Source of the DNA: Apis mellifera
Taxonomy: Eukaryota > Arthropoda > Insecta > Hymenoptera > Apidae
Assembly (NCBI RefSeq): GCF_003254395.2
Contig: NC_037652.1
Coordinates: 8,296,501-8,360,500 of the forward strand
Reading direction: 5' to 3'
DNA length: 64,000 bases
The notes beneath the pieces were generated by a model. That model had not been told where the DNA came from, did no database searches, and saw only the letters and a program-made list of their open reading frames with translations. The position numbers and the translations under genes are program-made. Shown in pieces: positions 13,101-61,700 of the stretch; position 1 is the first letter of the stretch, and each line of letters opens with the position of its first letter.

Positions 13101-13379
13101 CCTTCACTATATGTGTAGCGTATTATTATTATTATTATTATTATTATAGATTTAGCCTTCTATTTTTCATCTCTTCTTTTATTTTAATTTGGACGAATAA
13201 TTTATATAATTACAAGATTACGATTCTGGGTAACATTCCTCGTTTTTCTCAATTTCACATAAATCTGAAAAATTAATATTTTTTTTTATTAAATGTGCGA
13301 ATCAGTTATTAAAAGAAAAAAAGTAATTGACATATATATACGTTCTTGTACCAAACGAATTATCGAAGACTAACGATTA
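10134..13379 (-). other. probable long 3' UTR of the TULP4 gene
   Basis: A stretch of about 3.2 kb directly after the TULP4 stop codon holds no coding frame. It ends with a minus-strand AATAAA at 10139-10134. It is less AT-rich than the adjacent spacer and carries several long T tracts (A tracts in the transcript) near 11290-11320, 12380-12410 and 12665-12700, and a (TTA)n run at about 13122-13147. Assignment as UTR is inference from position; transcripts would be needed to confirm the end. Confidence 0.4.
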
Positions 13380-50686
<37,307 letters not shown>

Positions 50687-51179
50687 GATCGCATAAATGG
50701 ATCGCGTTGACTGTTGCGAAGGTTCGTCAAGCCATCGAAGCCGGCTAAAACCGACGCGATCGTCACTCTATAGCTAAGAAGCAGCGTACCACACGCCACC
50801 TTTTAATATCATTAGTCCTCCACTTTATCGATATTCATCACGCTAATCGATCACCTGGATCGATGATCGGAAATTCAAGCTAACTCAACTTCACGCGGCC
50901 AAATAGTCATCGAACGAATTTCTCCACGTTGATCATATTCGTCGATTTCGATTCAATCATCCACTTTCTTTACCTCTAATCTCGACAATTGCTTCTCTAC
51001 GAGAAAAGATAGAGCATTGATGACAATCGAACGAGCCTTCCAATCATGAACAACGTTTTCATCCCAACCAGTTTCATCGAATCTTTCCGCTCAAACCTGA
51101 TCCGAATGTATATGTATATCTGTACTCTTAGGCGTATCACGCGGGGCTTGCACAATCAACTTTTGGTGAAAAGTCATTT

Positions 51180-51480
51180 GTTTCGTATCGCGGTCGCCAT
51201 TTTGCCGCTTGCTGTCAAGTCCACCACCCTATAGCCTCTTGACGACGATCCGGTGCAACGCGGCAAGACGCGCGCGAGCGAAACGAGCTTTCATGAGCTT
51301 TCGACGCTTTCGTACGCCCGACTGAAAGCTCAGCCGGAGCTGTCGCGCACGAGGCACCGCCGCGTTCTGCGAGCGTATTGATTGCGCTCCGCGCTTGCTT
51401 GCTTTCCTGGCCACCTGACGGCCTCTGCCCGTGTTAAATCTGCTGCAAAAGCTTTTGCGCGCTACCAGCAACATCGTGCA
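51180..51480 (-). promoter_or_regulatory. CpG-rich segment, probable TULP4 promoter / first transcribed region
   Basis: Strongly CpG-enriched DNA starts about 500 bp upstream of the TULP4 ATG and gives way abruptly to AT-rich DNA near 51490. On the TULP4 sense strand it contains CAAAATGGCG at 51204-51195, a YY1/Pho-like site of the kind found near insect transcription starts. The exact start site and any non-coding leader exon cannot be fixed from the sequence. Confidence 0.45.
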
Positions 51481-51489
51481 ACAACGTGG

Positions 51490-52898
51490 AAATGATAGAT
51501 AAATGATAGATACAGCCGACGATAGTCGTTTTCTCAAAATGAATTTATTTTATTTAGCTGATCTCGAAAATACGGAGATTTTTACGCATCTCGTGCTTAG
51601 TACGATTCTGATTTTGATATGTCTATAAAATGATCGTGATTCTTTTTCAATGAGAGACGTGGTTCGATGGTTCGATGGTCTCGTAGTATAAGCTAGGAAT
51701 TAAAAATCGAAATAGACGATTTGGGTATTGAAGGAAATTCAGGTAGAAATTAAGGTAGAGAAAGTGAGGCTTAGAGGAGCTTAGAAACTATTGGGGTGGG
51801 GAAAAACTTAGAATAGTTAATTCTAAGAATTTCAAAATACGAAAAATTTCTAGTAGTAGATAATTTTATATAATAATTATTTTACTTATTTTAATTGTAA
51901 TTTTTTTTTTTATTTGAAGAAAAATTCCAGAAATATATCTAATATTTTTTTTCATCGTTTGTTCTGCAATTTTAAAATTATAATTGTCTATTTTTATTTT
52001 TATCTATAATTATGATGAAAATATATTTTATTATTTATTTTATTATTTAAATGTAAAAATATTTTTTGTTTTTATTTTGTATTATATATTATATATTTAC
52101 ATATATATATATACAGATATTGAATCAAGTAGTTAATATTCTATGTAGCACTAAATCTATGGATAGTTATTATATGTCTTTGTTAATACATATAATTATA
52201 ATTTATATTCACAATAATTTAATATTAAAAATTTTTATTTTATTTTATATTATTATTTAATTTTATATTACAAATAATAATACAAATTATATTACAAGTT
52301 TGTAAAAAATTAAATATATATTAATTTTTTTTTTTTCAATTCTTTTTATGGTTTTTTAATATTCATATTTCTTCTTATATAATTTTATTGTTTGAACTTC
52401 TAATCTGAATCAATTGAAATTTTTTTTATTATTATAAATATACAAATCATTATTGTAAAATATTGATATATTAAAATAAAAAATTATGCTTCTGAAATAT
52501 TTTTTTTTATATAACATATAATATTTTTAATATTATAATATTATGATATATGTATATTTATAATAGTTATGATTTTTTAATATGAAATTATTATTTACTA
52601 ATAAGATTAGATAAAATATATAATGTAAATATTTATTATTATATAATTTAAAAGAAAATGTTTTGTTTTTTTATAGATTTTATATAAAACAAATTTATAA
52701 ATAAATTTTTATATAGAAATTTATAAATAAATTTTTAATATTACACGAATTTTTTATCGTAAAATATTTGAAAATCTGTAATATATATGACACATATATA
52801 TAATGACACATAATAAATTAATGTTTAAAATTGTAAAATTCATTTAAAAATTTTCAAATTACTAGAGAAGGTAAAAATTTAATGATTTGCTGAACGCT
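51490..52898. other. AT-rich divergent intergenic spacer
   Basis: Very AT-rich sequence between the divergent TULP4 and RWDD1 transcription units. No gene or structured repeat is supported apart from short AT runs (for example about 52098-52111). Confidence 0.5.
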
Positions 52899-52976
52899 TC
52901 ATTTACCCTTCCCTTACCCTTCCTTTACCCTTCATTTACCTATAAATACTGTTTCAGGTAGGGACGCCGTTCATTT
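52899..52976 (+). promoter_or_regulatory. RWDD1 core promoter: pyrimidine repeats, TATA box, initiator
   Basis: Four tandem imperfect CCTTYMTTTACCC-type units (about 52899-52940) end at a TATAAATA box (52941-52948). The arthropod initiator consensus TCAKTY is matched by TCATTT at 52971-52976, placing its A about 32 bp after the first base of the TATA box, the expected spacing. The leader before the RWDD1 ATG would then be about 107 nt. Confidence 0.6.
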
Positions 52977-52990
52977 CTGGTGTTGCTGTT

Positions 52991-53032
52991 ATGGTGTGCT
53001 CTTCTTGCAACTTAAAGCAAGTGTTGAATTAA
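52991..53032 (+). other. upstream ORF in the RWDD1 leader (13 codons)
   Basis: If transcription starts near 52973, the leader contains an ATG at 52991 that opens a 13-codon frame (MVCSSCNLKQVLN) with a TAA at 53030-53032, before the main ATG at 53080. It could reduce translation of the main frame. Confidence 0.4.
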
Positions 53033-53079
53033 GTGAATAATATAAAATATTTTTAATATTTAATTTTATTTTAATCATC

Positions 53080-54290
53080 ATGGATTATAAAGACGAACAA
53101 CTCAACGAGATCGAAGCTTTGGAGTCAATTTATTGTGGAGAATTGGAAGGTATGCATGCATTGGCTATTAACCTATAAATTTGTTTTTATATCATAAAAC
53201 ATATTATTATTTCACAAATTACAAGTTTTTTTTAAAATTATTTTTTGTCTATCATATTGATTTAAAAATAAAACATAATGATAAATATATATCTTATACT
53301 AAATAACATTTTATTATTTTTATTATTTATGTTATTTATATTTATATATTTATTACTAATATTTTAATAATATTTTAAATAATATTTTAATAATTTTAAT
53401 TATTAAATTTTTATAAATAAATTTTTCTATTAGTTTTAGCAACAGAACCATTTTATACATTTTCCATACCAATTAAAACTGAGGAATATGAATCGGGTAC
53501 TGAAAATGGTCTCAGTTGTTGTTTACAATTTACATATACTGAAAAATATCCAGATGAACCACTCTTAATATCAATTGAAGAACCTGAAAACTTCGAGGAA
53601 GAAAGTAGTGAAAAATTGAAAAAACATTTAATAGAACAAATGAGTGAAAATCTTGGAATGGTTATGGTATTTACTTTAGTTAGTGCTGCTCAAGAATGGC
53701 TTAACGTACAATGGGATAAAATTAAATTAAACCGGGAAGAATGTGAAGCCCAAAAACTTAGAGAAGAAGAAGAAGCGGAAAGAGTAAGATATTATATTAT
53801 AAAAATTTAAAAATAAAGATTATTTTATCGTTGCTTTTATTTAAAATATTTCTATATCGTTTTAGAGAAAGTTTGAGGGTACACGAGTTACGGTTGAAAC
53901 ATTTTTATGTTGGAAAGAAAAATTTGATGAAGAAATGGGATATACGAAAAGAAGAGAAATAGCTGAACGCGAAGGAAAAAAATTAACTGGTAGAGAATTG
54001 TTCATGACAGATAAGACGTTAGATCAATCGGATTTGAAATTCTTAGATGATGGTTACTATTTTCAAATATTTTGAAAATTTATTGATATTTATTTATTTA
54101 TTTAATGATATTTAATTCAAATTAAGGCATTGAAAATATTCAAAGGAAATATAATATTGATTTTTTTTTTTTTTCAGATTCCGTTAAAGTAGACGAAAGT
54201 TTATTTCAAAATTTAGATGATTTAGATTTAGAAGATGAGGACGACGATGATGCTGATTATGAACCAAATGTTTCTGATGATAGTGCCTAA
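53080..54290 (+). CDS. RWDD1: RWD domain-containing protein 1 (DRG2-binding DFRP2 homologue)
   Basis: Small acidic RWD protein. In animals it binds and stabilises the GTPase DRG2 and associates with translation. Coding exons: 53080-53149, 53434-53783, 53866-54052, 54178-54290; 720 nt, 239 aa, close to the vertebrate length of about 243. All introns are GT-AG. The RWD domain occupies about residues 5-113: the start EQLNEIEALESIY, the diagnostic YTEKYPDEPP-type motif (here YPDEPLL), and MVFTLVSAAQEWL. A charged coiled coil with REEEEAER follows, then VTVETFLCWKEKFDEEM and GRELFMTD, which match the DFRP region. The tail is acidic, LDDLDLEDEDDDDADYEPN. The chosen ATG begins the conserved RWD start. 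It runs divergently from TULP4 and convergently with Men. Confidence 0.96.
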
Positions 54291-54480
54291 ATAAATCTAC
54301 TAAAATTTTATTCTCTTATTTATAAGATAATTTCAAAACTCCTATTTACTGAATATTTATATATAAAATTAATATTTAAAAAAGTTTATTTAAAAAATAC
54401 TAGAATTTAAACAGATTGATATAAACAAAATGTGCCAGTGTAAAGTGAATTTATTAAAATTCATTAGTGCATTTTATATG

Positions 54481-54655
54481 AATAAAATATTATATTACAT
54501 CTGTCATGCAGATAAATTTTATACATGTACGAGCGAAAAAAAAAAAAGATATATTTAATAACGAAGATAATTTTATATAATTATGTACATAATTGAATCT
54601 TTTTCATAATAAATTTTTTGCTTTAATAAATCGAAATTTAGTTTTTTTTTTGTTA
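54481..54655 (+). terminator. candidate RWDD1 polyadenylation signals
   Basis: AATAAA hexamers occur at 54481-54486, 54608-54613 and 54625-54630. The last two are followed by a T/G-rich stretch at about 54641-54658, as expected downstream of a cleavage site. Another AATAAA overlaps the stop codon (54290-54295) and is too early to be favoured. Confidence 0.45.
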
Positions 54656-54659
54656 GTTT

Positions 54660-57600
54660 AATCTTAAGTTTAGTTTTAATCTTAAAAAAAAAAAAAAAAA
54701 AAAAAAGAAAATTTCGTCTAAATCACAACAGAGAAGCAGAAACATAATGAAATAAAAGCGCATTAACGGATCATGTTTTAACATTTATTCATGTATTCAT
54801 TTAGTATATAATATACACGTTTAATAACAAATTGTAACGAGAGAACAGCTATACTCGGCTAATTTAAATTTGTTTTTCTTGTTCCAAATATATGTATATA
54901 TACACACACACATATATGGTGTAATTCATAAGAATAATTTATAAATGAGGTAATTATATTTGTGATGTGGCAGTAATAATCAAATCGACGTTATCATCAA
55001 AGTTTCTATTTCACGTAACATATAGGAACCTTTTGACAAAATTTTCAGTTTCATATTTACTTAACTTAACAGTGACAATTACAATACAGTACAAAAAATA
55101 CGGATTTTACAAAGTTGTCCTGTTTTTTCTAATCATATTAATTGCTTATTAAAGGCAAATATAAAATCGAAGAAACGGTGACAACTTATGTGGCCTTACA
55201 TATTACAACACCTAACGGGACATCTTCGTGTTATGAAATTTATATACTTTTGATGATTATATATAATAATCGCTTTTTTTTTTTTTAAATATAATATATA
55301 TCGCTAAATTCCACACGTTTATTCAATATTATACGTTTTGAAAAGAAAGTTATTATAGTTATTATAACTTTAAAAAAATTAATATACGTATATATGATAA
55401 TATTATCAATATATATATATATATGTGACATAATTTCTACAAGCAATGAACTATTCACTAATTTCTTCTAATGATTAAAAAAAAAAAAAGTATCACAATA
55501 TTATAATACTTTTTGATTTACGAACATAATTGTTCAATTTAAATACAAATAGAGAGATAAAAGAAATACAAAAAAAATAAAATAAATACACTAGAGATTA
55601 ATGGATTTGAAATTAGTGAACAGTCGTAAAAAATATAATTGCAGTTTTTTTTAAATTAATAATAAATAAGTACGTACAAATATGTGATACGCGGGAAAAG
55701 TACGAATTAAAAAATTCGATTTTCTGATGATATTCAGAATCAAAGAAGTTTAAAAGATTAGAGGACTATAACCATATTTCAAGTCATATTTCTGTTTGAA
55801 ATTGATTGATTTTTAATTTAAAATGACTGTATATATGTCAGAGCAGTCGTCTCGTCTTTCGAGTCGCCAACACGTCATAATCTGTTGGGAGAAGAATACG
55901 GTTAGTAATGGTATAATAATACTTTGCTAACATTTTTTTTTTTTTTTTGATTAACCAAGCGACCAATGCGTTCAACGTATCTATTCGTATAAAATCAGAT
56001 CAGTAAGAGCGTAGATAATCTTTTTTAATCGCTGTTCCAACGTATTACGTTACTTAACATTGTCGCTTTTGTCGCTTGGCTAAACTTAGCCATATTCTAA
56101 AAGTAAACAATCAAATTCATAGCAGCAAAAACATTCTTATGCATAATATCCGACTTAATAACCGGAATTTTTAACTAATCTAACAATTAATTATACGTTA
56201 TATATGACACATAATAAACACATTTTATACGTGAATATGTTTTTTTCTTTTTTCTTTTCGAAATTGCATAGCATGTGAAATTTGTCAAAGTGTGTATATA
56301 AGTGTGTATAAATTTAGACTGAAATATGTATATTAATATTTATACATAGAAGCGAAAGTCACAGTGTTTCTCTTCACGAAAAATAGGTTTTTTTTCTTTG
56401 ATACGTGGAGAAAAATAGGTATTGTATCGTTTGATTCGTAATAGAATTGCTTTTATACAATGATTCGTCCGGAAAATATAAACAGCGAAAATATTTTCAG
56501 GAACAAACTTGTTGTAATTGAATGTACAATGTGTGTTCAAGTATCGAAATATTTCACGCATAGTTCGTTCATTCAGTTCGTTCAAAATAATTTTTACATA
56601 TATCGACATTATTGATACTCAATAATCAAGATTAATTTCTGATTATTTCGGAAATATCAATCGATGGTTTTTCAACTTTTATTATATTTTCATATAATGT
56701 AAAATATTATTCGCTTATCCGACAAATATATTTGAGCATAAACATAAAATAAATCGATTTGTTTATTGTTTCGAAAATTATCAATTGCAACGATTAAATG
56801 TGTTGTATTACAAGTCACAAATAATTATTTTGTGTATATATATATATATAACTTCATTGTAGTTTTGTCTCTTCTTCATATAAAGATATTTCATTAATAT
56901 TTATTAATATTTTTTTATTTGCATTGATAATAGTGTGTATATAGATATATAAAATATAGCAAACTAAAAATTCAATAACTCTAAAGCGTGCATGAAGTAT
57001 TCATTCATCTTTGGACCAAACGTATCTTCAATTCATATGGATGATGATGATGATTTGTTAGGGGTAGGTAAGCTCATGGGAATTTTTGGACATCATCCGT
57101 AAAGGAAAAATCAGGCATTCTTAAACATATGATACAATGTCAGAAATATATATATAATATTATCCGATGGAATAATATTTTTGAGAGGAAAAAAAAAAAA
57201 AAAAAAAAAAATAAAGGAAGAAGAAAATTTCCATTTAAATTTATGCATATATACTTTTGTATTCGTGAAATTTTTCACTTTTTTTTAGAAGATAGAAAAA
57301 TTTCACTATACAAATATACTTAAGTTTTATTCAATTATGTATATAATTTATATACTATGTATATATATTATGTATGTAACGTAAAATCATAAATGAACTA
57401 AAATAGGATTGATTCTCAATGGATGAAGTAATTATTAATAATTTTTTTCTCTTTCTTTTGTTTCTACGTAACATAATCGTAGGACAATAAAATTGAAACA
57501 ACAATATCGTAAAAACTTTCTTTAAATACTTTCAGTGCTTAATACCTATTCACGATTTTTTTGAACAATAAACTAGCAATATCCTAATACTGTATATGGG

Positions 57601-57980
57601 ATGAAGGAGGACATTAAAATACTGCAATGTTAGCTTACTGAGACATTCGATGCTGTAATAATAGCACTATGTCATTGTTTTTTTTCTTTTTTTCTTTTTT
57701 TTTTTTTTTCTTTTTCTCGTGCTTTTTAACACACTTCGTGCAAGTTATAGTCGTAAAAGTACTGGCATTAGTTACTGAAAGAGTAACAGTTCTTACAGCT
57801 AAAATTGTTTTATAATCACACCGTTGCCTGTATTTTCTGTCCACGACCTTATTATAGTTTCAATGCAGAACATAGCGATATTTTTTATCGATAATAGTAA
57901 TAGCCTCTGAATATCCCATTCGATGAAATCCGCTACAGATGTTTTAAATCGTGGCGGATTTCGACAGTGTCTCTGAAAAA
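54660..57980. other. AT-rich convergent interval, no gene seen
   Basis: Between the RWDD1 3' end and the Men 3' end. It may hold an extended 3' UTR of either gene. There are several A or T homopolymers (for example 54685-54706, 57189-57210 and 57677-57709 with interruptions). No conserved frame, RNA gene or structured repeat is supported. Confidence 0.45.
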
Positions 57981-57982
57981 AA

Positions 57983-58007
57983 TTAATTAAGCTTCAGCGG
58001 CCTGCAC
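57983..58007 (-). other. possible alternative terminal coding segment of Men
   Basis: A well-formed acceptor (CTGATCTTCTCAG, ending at 58008) can be joined in phase to the GTAAGT donor that overlaps the Men stop codon (58723-58718). The spliced product would replace the stop with seven more residues, CRPLKLN, before a TAA at 57985-57983. No transcript evidence is available, so this is a prediction only. Confidence 0.25.
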
Positions 58008-58719
58008 CTGAGAAGATCAGTCACTGACGAGCAACAAGCTGACAATATTAAGAAAAAAATAAGAAAATAAAATTACAATTTTTATCATAAGCAATTATTA
58101 CCACAGCGAAGAAAGTACGTTTTATTTCCTTTTTCTTTTCTATTTTTAAATCAACATTCTATAGTTTTGCTTTGCAAAAGATATAAAAATAAAAAATATA
58201 AATATATGTATATACATATACTAATTTCAAGCATTCATTATTAATTGCATTGTTTAATTACAACTATGAGGTATATATTTTTCTAAGAAAAAAAAAGCAA
58301 TCGTTATTATATTATGTACCAAGCAATGCTCTCAAATAAATGAAGCAAGATTTTTACAAGATAGAATAGGATACTGATAGAATTGCTAGACAAGATTACA
58401 ACAGCGTTACTACAGTTTAATTAACAAGCCACATGCGTGTCAATGTGTTCATGAAGTTCCCTATTTAACTACCTATCTATTATCACAATATCGATTCGAT
58501 AATTTTCTTTATTTCTAAGCTAAATTCTTTTTTATCATTTCTTTCCTCTAAATTCACTCTATTAATTCAATCTACAATATATATTCCTTCTCTTTTATTT
58601 CTAAATTAGTTCTATGAGTTATTGCTAACTTTTTTTTCTCTAATAAATCTCTAAAGTGTATTAACAAAATAAAAAGAATTATTTATTTTTAGAAAAAAAA
58701 AATAGGAGAAAAATAATAC

Positions 58720-61700
58720 TTACTTATCTGGCAAAACACGAGGTTTGGCATAGTCTCCTGGCCAGTCATAAACGTTTGGCAGTGGACTGTCGTAGTTCGC
58801 ATCGTACATTTTACTTACAATAAATTGCCGTTTGTCCTTGGGCTCTGGATATTCACTTGCCAACCCACCTTTTGAAAAATAAAATATATTGAACGTATGT
58901 ATATACATATATATATAACGTGTTAAATTACAAAAAAAATTTGTCACGAATTGAAATCAAATCCTCTTAAATCACTCACTCTTAGCGTAAGCATATTCGG
59001 CGATTCGAACGGCGATATCAATGGAACATTCGCGAATGGTGCCTAACGGCGGATAAACGCTACCAACTTCGAGATGTTCGTCTTTCACGTGATCGGCGAC
59101 AGCCTGAGCTGAAATAAGGAACAGATCCTCGGTGATGTGGTGGCAGCCAGTGGCGATCACGCCCAACGCGATCCCAGGGAAAATGTACGCGTTGTTCCCC
59201 TGGCCGGGCTTGTAAATTTTCCCTCCGTAATGCACGTCGCCGAACGGCGAACCGGACGAAAATATACATTTCCCCTGCAAGTATCATCGGCGGGATTATT
59301 AAATTAGCCTTCGATTGCGCATCGATCGACGATTATTACATCGATAACACTTTTTTTACATTCGTGTGATCGTACGCTTGTTGAGCCGTGCATTCCGCTT
59401 TGCTTGTCGGATTGCTCAACGCGAAAATTAAAGGTCTCTCGTTGTTTCTGGCCATCTCCTTTAGAACGTCGGTGGTGAATGCTCCCGCTGCCGCCGACGC
59501 GCCTACGAAAATACGATAATTTCACTATGTGAAGAGAGAGAAGTTAAACGATATAATATTGATCCACTCACCGATCAAAACGGACGGTTTTATTTCCTTT
59601 ACCACCTCGAACAACGATTTCATCACTTTGTACTTTTTCGCGTACCAGATCTTGTGACCTTCGAGGTTGCCTTCCGGCCGATCTTTAACCAGCAGTCCAT
59701 CGATATCCATCATCCAAATATTGTCGCGCGCTTGCTGAGTGCTGCAACCGTCCACTTCCATCGCCTTCACGCAAAGATTGGCTATCCCGATAGCTGCCTG
59801 GATCGAGCGACAAAACGAATTTCAGAGACAATGATATGGAAACGAAGGGGGGGGGGTTGGAAAAATAGTAACTTATGATACCTCGCCGGCGCCTAAAAAT
59901 ACGAACTTGTTTTCGGATATTCTTTTCTTAGTTATTCTTTTCGATGCTAGAATTCCAGCAACCGCGACCGCAGCAGTACCTTGTATATCGTCGTTAAACG
60001 TGCAATATTTATCACGATATTTATCCAAGAAACGGAAAGCGTTGTGATTGCCAAAATCTTCGAACTGTAAAACACGTTTGCACACACACACATGATGCAG
60101 TATAAGTATAGCAAGTATAGAGATATATTATACAGTAAAATATATTGTACAACAAAATGAGAAAAGTCGAATCGAGTGAATCGAGGAAAACGTAGAATGA
60201 AGAAACGTACTTGGATGAGAACATTTTGACCATACTTTTTCACGCAAGCGGCCATAAATTCATCGATCAATTCATCGTATTCGGCCCCATGACTCCTGGG
60301 CTTGTTAAGCCCGATGTAATGAGGATCGTTTCTCAATTGTTCATTGTTTGTCCCAACATCGATCGTAATTGGTAGGCATTGGTGCGGTTTTATGCCGGCC
60401 AGAGCCGTGTAAAGGGCCAATTTCCCCACTGGGATTCCCATCCCACAAGCTCCAAGATCACCCAGCCCGAGAATTCTTTCTCCATCCGTCACGCAAATCG
60501 CTCGAACTGCTTGCTCGGGCCTAGCGTGAACAAAATTTTAAGTATAATAAATTTCAAAATTCTTGTATATATACATGTATTATTTTTCAATAACAAAGAC
60601 ACACATATATATATCTCTGTTTATCTATTTCTTTTACACGACAAGTCATTCTACTTTTTTATGAATGAAATTAGAATATTTCGAAATTAATTTATCTTAT
60701 CATATGTATAATATATATATACACTTTTGAACTTTGAATTTTAATCGAGGAACAAGATATCAAAGATATATTTTTTACAGCAAGTTAGATACGAACCAGT
60801 TGTTCAAGATTTCATAAATGTGACCTTTGTCGTATATAGTAATGAATAATCCACGGGGTCTTCGATAGATAACGCCAAACTTTTGACAGGCTAGTCCAAC
60901 GGTAGGTGTGTAAACAATTGGCATCATTTGTTCGATGTTCTCGCTCAACAGACGGAAAAATAATCTCTCGTTTCTCTCCTACGAAATATATGAGGAGAAA
61001 TGATGTAAAATAATCAGGGAAACTTTTAGTATGCCTTATTACTTACAATTTCAATTGCGTGTTTTTATATATATATTATTATTATTATTATTTTTTTTTA
61101 GAATTCTTTTTTATTCTACCTGCAGTTCTACGAGATAAAGATAACGGTTTAAATCCTCTGTGTACTTCATAACTGAAGCTTTGCACAGAGCCAATTGTTC
61201 TTCCTGAGTTTTGAATCTTGGAGGCTGTAAACCATGTATACCCAAAGATATTCTTTCTTTCAAAGTAAATGCCAAACCCTATAGAAGATAATTATAATGA
61301 GGTGATGTATTGATCCTTTAAATATATTTTTAATATTTAATATTTTCACAAAGAAAAATAATGTCGCGTTACTTATTTACATTAGGAAAGATAATAATAT
61401 TATTCAGATTTTATTTGGAAAGAACGAGAGATAAAAAAAAATAAATTAATTTTGAGAGAACAGTAGTTGTAACAAGGTAAATAAAAAGTCGGCAGATAAG
61501 AATTCAAGAATAAAGTTATATTTTAACGTAATTTACTGTAACATTAAATGTAACATCTATCGTGAAACAAACAAAATTTTTCTTCCACTCTTAATTCGTA
61601 AAAAAGATACTTTTTTTTTTTCAAATACCTTATTGAGTCGTGGATCCCTTAAATGACCGATACCTTTCACCATATTGATAGGTATGACATCGCCGGACAC

